DNA of 64,000 nucleotides from Scedosporium boydii. Taxonomy: Eukaryota; Ascomycota; Sordariomycetes; Microascales; Microascaceae. The notes below the pieces were generated by a model. It worked only from the letters and a program-made list of their open reading frames with translations, was not told the origin of the DNA and did no database searches. A program made the translations under genes and the position numbers. The DNA lies in assembly GCA_002221725.1 (NCBI GenBank), contig NJFT01000046.1, forward strand, positions 124,001 to 188,000. Reading direction: 5' to 3'. This document shows positions 33,380 through 44,700 of the stretch, piece after piece; the first letter of the stretch is position 1, and the number at the start of each line of letters is the position of its first letter.

Positions 33380-35394
33380 AGCTGTCAGGAAGCCAATGGA
33401 GCTGAACAGAAGCAAGGTGGCGTCTCGCAAGAAAGGAATATAGCTTTATCGTGCGGCAAAAGCCGCATGACCTCCCCCGGGTAATCCATTCTAATATGGG
33501 AGCACTGTGAGCAAGAACAGAACAATGTACACTCTTTTTCTGAATTTGCTGAACAGCTCCATTTAGTCGGCGATGCCCTGCCGTACCTATTTCGGTAGTG
33601 ATATTGTGGGGTCGTCAAGACGGCCATTGGGGCGGCTTTCGTGCCGTGGTATTGCGGATAAATGAAGCATACTTCCACAGTTCGTCGTCCATATTGCCAT
33701 CGCAATTGAAGAACCGCTTCGCCCAGCCCAGCGCTCTTGTATTCTATGGGCTTCGCTTCAAAGAGTGGAGTATCGGCGAGCTGTGACAGAGGGGGGAAAA
33801 GTCCAGATGGGTCGCAGTCGTCTCAACAGCTCACGGAGACATCGTACATCGTTCGAAATTTGGCTGGCCTAAGTTGAACGCTCAGCTCAATCAACTGTAT
33901 ACATCCCATCAATCACCTCTTGATCAAATTCAACATTCTTGTAGTCTTGGACCGATTCTGAGATGCAAGGCTAGTGAATGCACTTCGACTCGGCTCCGTC
34001 CACATGGAGGTGTTCACATCATCGCAAGAGCCTTCATCACCAGTCGCAACTCAGCTCTCTTGTGGCAAACTCGAAGAAGACCCTCCAGCTCTCTCCTGAC
34101 GTCATATTAAGATCAAGCCCAGTGAGGCTGATCAGACCTCTGTTGTGGCGTAAACACAGTCCAATGTCAGGTGTAAGTCCACCCCCTACAAGTTGCTCCC
34201 ACCCCACATTGAACTGTCTCCCACACCCGAAGCGAGGCTAAGGAGTGAGCAGAACCAATAAGCCAACCTATAGAGAGCAAGGTGATAGATGCTCTCTAAG
34301 GTGCGGGTGAATGTGTAAATGCCCGAGCGTGGATATCCTGGCCTAACCCTTCCCGGTTGCTGGGTCCAGTCCTCCCTCATCCGGACGAGGACTCTGACGG
34401 TGCACGCGTGGCTGCTCTTTGTCATTGAAACCAGATTCCACAGAAATGCCGGCAGAGGAACCAGCTCCCGTTCCGGCAACGGCTCTACGAAGCAAACGTA
34501 CGTACAAGCATGCGGGATGTGAGGGATGAACGGGGCACGCACCACCTCGGGAAAGCAAGAGAGGGGAAACCGACAGACACCCAGCCACGCGACCACTTAC
34601 CTAACCTGTCCCTCCGTCTGTCCGTACACCGTCCACCGTTCACCGTAATGCCCGAACCCGAGCCAAAAGCCATTCCACAGCCCAAAGCACCGGCGTAGGT
34701 GCATGGGCAAGAAGCACCCAGCCTCGGCGTCGCCAAACCTTGAGGACGGGGGAGAGCATGGGGGTGAGCCATCCCCATCCCACTTGGGCACGGTACTCCC
34801 GCCGAAAGGTAGGAGAAGAATGAGGACAAGTGTGAAGAAAAACAGCAAAATTTTTTAAAAAAGCCCCGAGGTTTCGAGGAAAACATGACATGCAGCATGC
34901 AGGGCGTGCACGCCCTCTCGTTCAACCCATGCCCCTCCATCCGCCTTCGTACTTCGTAAGAGGAAGTCAACTGCCTCCCTTGTTCGAATCCTTGCTTCCG
35001 AGTCATCTCGGCACTTTCTTCCCTCGCCAGTAGCCCTTGTTGGGTCGTATCCAGCGTCTTTTGGCATCAACGACGGCAGGCTCTGCTCCGGGCAAGGCCC
35101 TCAGGTATGGCAGAACAAAGAAGGTGTCTCTGTGATAGCAACTCATCCCCCACGGCGGGCTTGACAAAGAGAAACTCATCATGTTCGGGTCTGAGCCCGA
35201 AGAATCCATGTCGCGAGCAAGGAATAATACCCAGAGATGCGGAACAGGGACTCGGATCAGATCCCATTGCGACCCCCATCATCCCGCGGTTTCACGGGAG
35301 AAACCGTTTACGAAGTCAGAATAGCTTCATGATTAGTCGTCGAAGTGGTGGCGCAGAAAAAAAAGAAGCGGAAGAAAAAGTTTTACCTGACAAA

Positions 35395-35407
35395 CCCCCC
35401 CCCCCCC
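35395..35407. repeat. 13-C homopolymer
   Basis: A run of 13 consecutive C residues within a gene-free region. Such runs are prone to slippage and assembly error, so the length should be treated as approximate. Confidence 0.8.
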
Positions 35408-38400
35408 TTGCGCTTTGCAAGGATAGATCAATTGACACTTTGTCTCTCGGTCGAGGGAAAGGGAACAGCGGAGAAAAAGTGGTACTAAGGTACACTTATC
35501 GTACTTTCCTTCAAGAGCGCGAGGTTTCCACATGGAGCGTACCCCTGATGTACCATGCGACCCGGTAAATTTAGCACTGTCGCAGGGGACTTTTCCCCCT
35601 CCATCATTGATCCGTGGGGTTGAATTCTTCATCGAGCCCAGACTCTCTTTGGCCAGGTGAGAGGGAGGGGCGTGGTTGAGGGCTTTGCGATTCCAGCGTT
35701 ACCGCCAGGGGGCGGGGCAAGTGAAAACACGAAAACTCAGGCGGTCTGGCCAAAACCATCCTGGGCTGATGGACGGTCCAATGGCGGGCGTGGGGGTCAG
35801 TACCACTGCCTGGCACTTCCGAGCTCAAAGCTCGGTGCAAGCTACAGGGCAAGGTAAGATTGGGGCACGTATACTTCGTAGATTGCCTGACACCTGCCTG
35901 GAACTTACAGTAGCGCAACAGAAGTACGTCAGTAGGGTCGAATCTCGTACGAAATATTAGAAGGGAAGGACGAAGTATGTGGTGTAAATTGACACCGAAG
36001 TAATACACCCCCTCGTATCTTGAGTGAAATATAGTTTAAGCGGACGAGAGGGGTGCAATTGGGGACAATCGGAAACTTGGAAGCTGCTACCTTCTCCACG
36101 AAAAGGCAGGCTTCGGATATTAGCTGCTATAGTGTCAATTCGGTGAGCAGGATGGACAAGCTCTTGACCATTTGGAATGATGACGGAGTCACATACATCA
36201 TCACTCGAGCATGGAGCTTTCCATTGGCAAGCATTGAGTATCTCGACTCGTGCAAACCCCCCACAGATCAAGCAGACCAAGCCTTGGGCTCTCTCTGCAT
36301 TCAATTGAGTTGTACAAATCAATCAATTGATATGTACATGCCAGCTACCATCACAATCTGATCCGTCATTCCGAGAAGGAAAGAAAAAAAAAATCCAAGA
36401 GCAGGCAGGCAAGACCAGGGAGAAAAAAAAGTTTCTTGCCAGAGCTCATGTGAAAAGACCATGTGTTCTTCCCCGTGATTCGACCAATGCAGTGATCACG
36501 AGACAAAACTTTCACGCCTATTCCTTCCTCTTTCATCAATTTTCCCCATTTCCCTTGCTGTTCTGTCCTTCCTGCCCGACAAGAACTCGCGCCCCACAAG
36601 CATCCACAAGAGCCGAAGCCTGGACCAAGGGGCAGAGGCAAGAAGGATGGACGCCATGGCAGAGCAATGCCCAACATCGGCCCAGACCGGCGGAACGGGG
36701 ATCTGCCAGTTATTAGCCAAGGTCAAGGACGCGTGGTAAACGAAAACGGGAAACCAAACGGGAGATCAGAAAAGGCGGAAATTGCTGAACAAAATCGACC
36801 CTCGTCAAAAAGAATAAAAGTTACTGGCCGGCATAGCCTTTTTTTCATGCAGGCTGCGACGCGGGCTGTGAACGAGGGTCTGAAGTACTGAGGTAGTGCA
36901 AGGTGAGCCCAGCACCGGAGTCGGTTCTCGGGGGCATTGATTCGCTTGACCACCTCCTCGTAGCACACCGGCCTGTTCCAATAATTCAATGTATGATGCT
37001 AGCTCGGGCAGTTGGAACGACTTCTTCGGACATTGGTGAGCGCTGGCGTTTGCTAGACTCGAGGACGTCGTCAACCGACATTTGCTTTTCCTGGTTCATT
37101 GATCCGCTCACACGCCGAGGGCGTCCTCAGTTACGGCGCAATCGATTCGTCCGCCTCCAGTATCGTACCCCGTCTGCAGGTCTCGGATGCAGGCTGTAGG
37201 GGAGAATGGAATTGGGAAAATGGTACAGTTCTTGATTCACCATTTGTCTCTGGTCTTCTAATCTCACACCCTGCTGCCCCTGCTCGTGAGAACCGAGCAA
37301 TTCACACCAAGTTTAACTGGCTAGGAGCAGTGATGTGCGCTTCCCTTCCACGACGAAGGTGCGTATAAGCCAGCAGCTGGGCACTGAGACGACGTACGCG
37401 TGCACTGGGAATTCCCTTTTCGCCCCCCCTCCTCTTCTCCCTTCTGACCCTCCTCCCTCCTTAGGTAATTCGGGGTCCTAGCGCAACCAACTCTCATCGG
37501 CTGCACAGCGATCGATCTAGGACGAATAGGTCTGATGCGGGGTGCAGAAGGTGAGCTGTTGGAGGGTAACAGTGGGTTGCAACTAGTACACAAGGAATTC
37601 TAGGTGGAGGGATCAACAGAGGGGGTGGGATGGGGATTTTGATGGAGGGGGATGGCTAACAGCGGATACACCTCGACCGACTATGAAGTACGCTAGGAGA
37701 CCGCGCCCCGGGGATTAGCCCCTCGAGCTGTTTCTGGCTGGCTCGCATGGGCTATGTAGGTGAGCGAGGATGGAGGGAGTATGGATTTCCAAGAGCCAAG
37801 CTCGGGGTGTGGTGGTGTGTTTAGAGCGAAATGCTCATGGTGAGTGGTGTGGGAGGTGTGATCAGGATCTGACGTGCAGACCCGAAGATACCTGCCCACC
37901 CCCCAATACTTTTCTCTCGGGAAAGCTCACTTGTAAGCAAAGAGCTCGTGGAAACTTGCCTTTCTGCCCTCTCATTTTTTTTTCTCTCTTTCCCATGCCT
38001 GCGTTTTAGGTGTGACGAGGTTGTGCATGACGTCCCATGGGTTGGGCTGCCGGTTGCCTCCCTACTTCGTAGAAAAAAAAAAGTTTATTATGTGAAGCTT
38101 CAAGATGCCTTCATGGGAAAAGTCCCGTCACCTCCGCCGAGAGCCGGTCTGCCTCTGCCCTCTCACAATGAATTGGAATGAATTGGCACCCGAGGTCTCA
38201 TGGTCAGCCCAGCAGCAGCAGCGGGGTTTCGAGCTTCCAGCAAAGATGCGGTGGGGCCCAAAAGCTTAAGCGTCGTATACGAGCTAACAACCCGCTCGAT
38301 GATACCGTACTCCTAAACAGTCGATCCCAAGACGGGCGACGGACAGGACGATCTTGCGCGTCGCTGGAGCAGACCGCCCTTAGCTAGTGCCAGCCTAACT

Positions 38401-38762
38401 AGTGTACTCTGTATATCCTTCTGAACCTATCTCCAGAGTCAAGCTCGGTAAAATAGGTTGATCTGCGAGCGATGCAAATACCCTGCTCTCCATTGGCCTG
38501 TCCAGCTCATCCTATCCCCCCCTTCCTCCTCCAAGCAGCTCTTGTTGCTTCTTTCCCCGCTAAGGCCCCGCCGCCCCTCCCTCCCCGTTTGCGTTTGTGG
38601 GACCCTTGAATCGGAAGCGAACTCGCCTCGCTCACCAACGGAACAGTGAAAGAAAGTCACCTGCAATATCACGAGCCGTGTTTGCGAGCTATAGGATGCA
38701 GCTCTCCACAAAAGGGAACCCTAGGTATTGGTTGCACAGCACCGGTCTGGTTTGCGTCCCCT

Positions 38763-38800
38763 GGTATTTTATTTCATTTTATTTTATTTTATTATATTTG
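38763..38800. repeat. TTTTA-type pentanucleotide repeat
   Basis: An imperfect array of ATTTT units (TATTTTATTTCATTTTATTT and continuing) of roughly seven units in a gene-free region. It is an ordinary microsatellite. Confidence 0.75.
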
Positions 38801-40250
38801 GGCAAATTAAGGGTTAATATTGGCGGTGCGGACTGGGTCTGTCAGGCACAGTCAGTCTCCCTTATTGAACAATCATGTGGTGGGGAAGGACAGGAAATCG
38901 AAGAGGGTCTATTGCCTAGCTGTGTCCTATGAACCGAGGACTCAAATCGTATCAATTAACACCGAGGCGAGCTCTACGAGGTGGGTTCTCAAGAATCCCA
39001 CTCGGTCCCATTAGCTTGCATCGCATGTGTGGGTGTGCTGTTCGCGAGACCAAAATAGCTTCCTCACACTACGGAGCGACTAGCCATCAGCAACCAGCAT
39101 TGCAAGGAAACAGCTCGCTCCCACTGCCAGCGGGTTCTGCCTAAACTGGAGAAGGATGATAATCCTCTTTTGAACTGCCACTTGTTTCATGCATATGTCT
39201 GTTTGGTAGGGCGCGTCAGGTGAGGGGTCACGTTGATAAAAAGAGGACTCCAATGTAGTGTAATGTAGCAAGCGACCGAGGAAAAGGCGGGGGAGGGGCT
39301 GCTGGATGTGTTGTTGTGTTGCTGCAAAGGGGACGAATGTGGAGAGCGTGTCAATCGCTTCGGGGCACTTGCAGCCTGGGGTCGAGATTGGTGGTATTGG
39401 TGTTAGCGTGATGGCGATGCTTCGTTCTCAAAATAAGGATGAGCGAGGCTCATGCAGGGTCGGGAAGGTGGCGGCTGCTTTACACCGCGAAAGTGATCTA
39501 ACAAAAATAATAAAATCACAAGCACAAAAGGGACTCGGCAAATGTCTAAACAGATTACCATGAATAATAATGAAGGTGTATTTTTGCAAGCATATCCAAT
39601 CCGTCTGTATCATGAAACCGTAACCATAAGGAAAAATAAACTAGATGCCAAAAATATCCAAAGCCCAAATGAATGCACCCATGACTCCAAGAGTCCCAAA
39701 ATTTTTTGCGATGATAATCGTGACAAGGGGACGAGGTACCATCGAGGCTCTCTGCCGCTCCCCAATTAGTATTAAATTTTCACCACGCATCACAAGTCAG
39801 CACGGTATGCTGAGTGTCGTGTCACCATCCCCAAGAAGATGCCCTTGGGAGGTAGAAGAGAAAGAGAGTCCCAAAATCCAATCCAATCCAACGCCGAAAG
39901 GCTCCACCAGGCACGGCCGGCCTGGTGGGAATAAAATGCGGGGAGCAGAAAATCATCAGCCCTCGTTGCGTTCAAACGAACACAAAGGCGGGGTCGACCG
40001 AAATCGAAAGCCCCACTGGCAATTTGGTGGATGGAGAGGCCGGAGAAGTCGTCAGTTTTTGTTGGAGTCAATGGGGACAGCTCCACAAAACCGAATTCCG
40101 CGTCACTGATGTGTCGGTGCAACGTCGCCCAACTTTTGTGTTGTGCCTTACCACCATCTCGAATCAAACGACAACGCCAACCCCACACATCCTAGGCCTG
40201 CCTGTTCCTCTGCTAAGCCAGCAGGAATCTCGGCGAGTAGGTGGTCTCGA

Positions 40251-41255
40251 TCATGCCAAGTCGGCTTCCTCGAATGATTGCTCGAGACGAACGATATCCT
40301 CGAGACCAGAAGAGATCCGCTTCATTTCCTCTGGTGTGGGCGCCACACAAGGCTTCCTCGGCACGCCGCCGTAATTGGAGAAGTGAACCATTGCAGCTTT
40401 GACACCAACGAATCCGGTCTGGATGGCCACCCAATCCGCCTTGGCCACAAGGGCTTGCAGCTCCCTGGCCTCGCGTAGTTTTCCCTGTTCAAAGAGCTGC
40501 ATGATGCGGACACAGCAGCGCGGGGCAATGTTGGCGAGACCAGAAATCGTTCCGTGGGCTCCGACAACCTGTCCCTGGAGGATGAAGTCGGCGCTGCCTC
40601 CGGCTACGAAGAAGCCCTCGGGCGCCTCGGCCGCTATTCTCGCAAGCTTGCCCGTGTTTCCGCACGTGAGCTTCACGCCGAGGACGTTGGGGTGCTTAGA
40701 GATGCTGAGAATGACGTCAGAGCTCAGGTCGCGACCAGACGCCGCAGCAGGGAAATTGTAGACGAGGATAGGGATGGGACTGCGGTCTGCGAGGTCGTAA
40801 AAGTGCTGAATAATCTTGTCATCGGAAAGTAGAGAGTTGTAGTAGCTGGGAGGGAGAACAAGGGCGTGGCTGGCGCCGGCCTTTGCCGCGTCTACACAGA
40901 GTTGGACAGCTTCCCGTGTAGAATGGGCTCCGCAGCCCGCAATCAAGGGGATGCGGGTTTCGCTGCCTTCGTGAAGAATGGCATCCCGGGCAACCCTGAT
41001 CATGGCAGCGCGCTCGGTGTGGGAAAGGTGAACAGCCTCTCCGTTGGAGCCGTGGACAACGATGCCAGCCACGCCGGCATTCACGAGGCGGATGAGGTGA
41101 CGCTCCAAAGTCGCCGAGTCAATGTCCTCGTTCGGGTTGAAGAAAGCCAAAGAGGGGACGTAGACGCCGTTGGGAAGGCGGAGATGAGGGGCCTTGGGGG
41201 CGCCCATCTCAGTGCAGATCTCCTGAGGAGGTGGGGTGATCGTGCTGAAAGTCAT
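40251..41255 (-). CDS. DapA/dihydrodipicolinate-synthase-family aldolase
   Basis: Intronless, 334 aa, close to the family's usual 290-330 aa. This is a TIM-barrel class I aldolase or synthase of the DHDPS/NAL family (PF00701). Family residues are visible: the GxxGE loop as HGSNGEAVHLSHTER (about 69-82), Tyr166 in ILVYNFPAAASG, and the Schiff-base Lys195 in VLGVKLTCGN. GGSADFILQG and GAHGTISGLANIAP follow. In moulds, which make lysine by the aminoadipate route, such proteins are not lysine-pathway DapA. Characterised relatives cleave keto-acids, for example 4-hydroxy-2-oxoglutarate or L-threo-3-deoxy-hexulosonate. This one does not look like the GaaC galacturonate-pathway type by its N-terminal segment. 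No targeting signal is obvious, so cytosolic is likely. It stands alone between two large gene-free regions, so context does not reveal the substrate. Confidence 0.88.
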   Translation of the reverse strand: MTFSTITPPPQEICTEMGAPKAPHLRLPNGVYVPSLAFFNPNEDIDSATLERHLIRLVNAGVAGIVVHGSNGEAVHLSHTERAAMIRVARDAILHEGSETRIPLIAGCGAHSTREAVQLCVDAAKAGASHALVLPPSYYNSLLSDDKIIQHFYDLADRSPIPILVYNFPAAASGRDLSSDVILSISKHPNVLGVKLTCGNTGKLARIAAEAPEGFFVAGGSADFILQGQVVGAHGTISGLANIAPRCCVRIMQLFEQGKLREARELQALVAKADWVAIQTGFVGVKAAMVHFSNYGGVPRKPCVAPTPEEMKRISSGLEDIVRLEQSFEEADLA

Positions 41256-41574
41256 GGTGGGAGGTGGTTAAGAGGCAGCAAACAAGGGCGGTTGGGCCAA
41301 GTAGTTGAGAGTCTCTGGTGATGTAGGCTAAAGCGGCCTTGACGAGAGGTGCTGGTCTTTATCCACGCAGGATGGTGAAAGTATATCCAAAAATTTCGTA
41401 GGCGTAGACAGGAGATATCCTGACGTACAGACTCCGTGCAGTATGATAGCAAGTAGAAAGATGAAGGTGAGGAAACCTCTGTGCAAGTTGAAAAAGTCAA
41501 GCAGGTAATGATATGGACGCGAGTGTCTTGATTGACCTGAGAGCAAGTGGTAAGGGGGGGGGGGCATCGTGAGG

Positions 41575-41582
41575 CTTATATA
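41575..41582 (-). promoter_or_regulatory. TATA-like element upstream of the aldolase gene
   Basis: TATATAAG on the minus strand, about 320 bp upstream of the ATG at 41255. The distance is long, so a leader or leader intron would be needed. It is flanked by an 11-G run (41554-41564, plus strand). Confidence 0.3.
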
Positions 41583-41688
41583 TCCAGCGGGCCTGGCTAG
41601 TCGCGGAGTCTAAAGTACGAGGAAGTAGACACGAGACCTCCTATGGGGTAACGGACACCGAAAGGGCTGGGCTGCCAAGGTGTCTGAC

Positions 41689-41704
41689 TACTTCGTACTT
41701 CGTA
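41689..41704 (+). repeat. Tandem TACTTCG heptamer (two overlapping TACTTCGTA)
   Basis: TACTTCGTACTTCGTA: two overlapping copies of the 9-mer, showing that the unit is a heptamer TACTTCG. Single copies are scattered over the window at 7515, 7614, 8947, 9183, 9300, 20462, 29955, 34950, 35872, 38063, 42279 and 46135 (both orientations). All are outside coding exons. Confidence 0.8.
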
Positions 41705-44700
41705 GGTCGAAGTCTGTCCAAGACAGAGAGAAAGGCGATCCAGTCAGACGGCTTGGATGCTAAAAGTGTCGTCTCGACTACACTAGTCGATACCCCTAGT
41801 CGCCCTCGTCGATCCAGATGGGGGAGGAAGGGGTGGATGTTGTAGTGAAGGGGGGTGTGGGAGGGGGCGTGGGGCTTGGCGATCTATGGGGTCGCTTTAT
41901 TATGAGTACTTGGAACATTTCTTCCGTTGACGACGAACAAAATTGGGGACAGCGTGGAGGTGTCATCAAGAATGGACTCAAAGCCAAATACAAACAATTC
42001 CATTCGCTCACAGGCTCGTCTTAGTGGCAAGAGAAGAGACTCGGCTGGCCCCAAGAAGGGGGTACAATTGTAGAGTTTCATATGAAGTACACTCCTGCGC
42101 TCCGTATCGTGTGCGAGTACGAAGCAGTAGTGGGGGGGCTAAGATTCCTCGTTGTACCGTCGCTGCCCTCCCATCGGTAGCATTGAGGCACTGGTGGCAC
42201 TGGGAAGATTTCCAGAATCGCAGTGGGAGGGCGTCTTCTTCGTAAGAGGAGCAAGGATGGGCAATGTGCCTGGCAATGTACGAAGTAAACCTGACATCAA
42301 TTGATGTAGGGATGATCTACAACATTGAGGTATTGATGATTACGACTGTGCTGGGTAGAACACCACTGCAAAACGACGTTCACAGGAAAGGAAAGCTACT
42401 TCCTCGGTGCAAACTCTCGTACTGTAAAACCAAGTACCTCGGTATTCTAGTGTACAAACCCCAGCGCGGCTTCAAGGATAGGAAGCACTGGTCGTCACTG
42501 ATCATTCATTGGAGGGGGGTGTGGGCAATAACGAACGGCTAGCATGGTGGGTCCTCAGTTGATTGACGTGGGGGTGGGTCCGCCTAAGCCCGGATGAGAG
42601 ATAAACCTAATGCCCAGGTTCCTCAACTCCAGGGTCTTAAACGGCAGGAGGGTTTCCGTGGTTGGTGTCTTTGGCGAGGAAATTTCATTTGAATTGAGCC
42701 GGGGTTGATTGGGGGAAACCCCAAGTGCTCTGCGGAAGCGGTGGCAGCTTTCGTGCGAAGTACGAGGTATGGTTAAGGTCCGTCGCGGACTCCAAAACCT
42801 AGAAACAGCTCAGGCCAGACTAAGGATGCTATGACGGGATCGCATCAGTAATCAAAAACTCCCAATGTGTGTCCTTCGTATTCTCTCCCCTCGCTGAGAT
42901 CCGTCCGGTTGAAGTTCTGGGGGCAAGAATCGGGCATGGCGCTCTGCGAGCCTCGCGTGTCCTGGATCTTGAACCATCCATTTATCGATTACCGACGACG
43001 GAGTACTCCGGATATTTGCCTAGGGTGGTCACACCCCTCACTTGACCTCGCCTTCCCTGGTAAATTCAACGGCCCAACATCAAATTGGTAACATTGGTAG
43101 CATTGGTGGCTCCTGCAAGCAAGACAAGCCAGGCAAGTACCGACGCTCTCAAGCACAGGACGCAAAGTACATGGGCCAACCAGCCCGCAGACACAACAGT
43201 GTTGTGTTAACCCAACTTGAACGACGGAGGAGAAATGTCAAGAGTCCGGGGATGAATAATACAAAGGTTCATGTAGTCTCCTCCAATTCTAGACTTGAAG
43301 ACGAGTCGCCACAAATCCTGATGTGTCGTCACCGTCTCATTATTACGCAGAAGACTTTGGTATCAGCTCGGCAGTGAATCTGCACGAGACTGCAATTGGA
43401 AATCGCAGGCATGAGAGCCAATATCAACGCCTTGGTGTCTATGACTTCTTGAGGTCTGGGCATCCATCACGATGCAAGTGAGGATGTCATGGTGCCATTG
43501 ATGTCACAGATTGGAGTCCAGAATCACAGACGGGCTGCCTCAAGTTTATCCGCGTCCAGACCCATGAATCCGACTGTGCTTCCTCCAAGCGACAATCTTG
43601 TAGACTGAGAAATAGATCAACGGAGAGCGTCTAGATCCAGGGGCGCGACGGCAGCCTGTCCGGCTTAGCTCGTATGAAGAGTTGCCGTGTCTTGCCTACT
43701 GAGTTTGCCGACTGATGGAGGTCGACGTGTTCGCGAGCCGCCGCGGACTTGCAAGAGAGCAGGTTCCCCTCGCTCGGTTTCCGTTTTCCGTTACCAGAGC
43801 CGCGAAATCTGCATGGTGTGTTGAAAGATGGCCGGATCGGGATGCTGTGGCTGGGGGTGTTCTGCGTGGGCTTGTGACCTCGTTCCTTCCGGTATGGCAG
43901 TATGTTGGAGGGTAGGGTTGGAAGGGTGAGTCCCTCTTAACAGGTACCATTATTGAGGTATTTGTTGATTTTGTTGCAGTACCCGCCAGGAACGGACAAC
44001 AAAGGCGGCAGACAGGCACGAGTTAGGTCGAAATGGGTATCGTAGCCAAAGGTCTAGTCCTGTATGAACGATGTCACACCAGCCTGGGGTGCGTTCCAAG
44101 TCGGTCATGAAACCCCAAGGCGGGAGAGCAAGATGCAGACAGAGCCATCACGACAATACTCGGTTTCAGCATTTACTTTTTTTCTCCTCTGAAAAACTAA
44201 TAAACGACAAATCTCGACGACTGTATTGAGAATTCAAATCATTGGTGGATAATTCCGTTCATTAAAGAGCTAGGGAGCACTCGTCTTGTTAAGAGCCCTG
44301 ATATTATACAGTCATGGAAGCCATCATGGTCTCAATTGACTCGGATTGAGGGTCACGATGAATTGAACACTGCCAGCAAGAACCGACGTCAACATCCGCT
44401 GAAGATGACGAGTAATACATACATTATAATGTCACAGTGGCTCGATTTAGATTCGGTCGTCCTTTGTACAGCAACAACGATTGTCGTGAAGTCCACGAAG
44501 GTCGAAGGTCTGGTCACACCCCGGCGCACATGATTGCCCGACTCCCTGTACGAAGCAGGCTGTCGGTCGACAGGTGCATCTCACTCCAAGGCGAGGACTT
44601 TCCTGTTCGGCAGACTGGAAGTTTGGTCACGAGATGAAATGGATGATCTGGACCCGACATCGGGAAAACCTTTGGTCTTGGTTGGTTCCACAGAACATCC

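Larger units (their letters stand above)
33380..40250. other. 6.9-kb gene-free region
   Basis: No gene could be supported on either strand. The longest open frame (about 173 codons near 34485-35006, minus) has no domain and erratic composition. Features seen are three TACTTCGTA motifs (34950, 35872, 38063), a 13-C run (35395-35407) and a TTTTA-type repeat (38763-38800). There are many short purine or pyrimidine runs. This is unusually empty compared with the coding density either side; it could hold non-coding transcripts or small secreted proteins split by introns that I cannot see. Confidence 0.45.

Noticed and set aside
34981..35000. tRNA B-box-like GTTCGAATCC
   Set aside because: Flanking bases cannot form a T-stem and no A-box or acceptor stem is found at the right distance.
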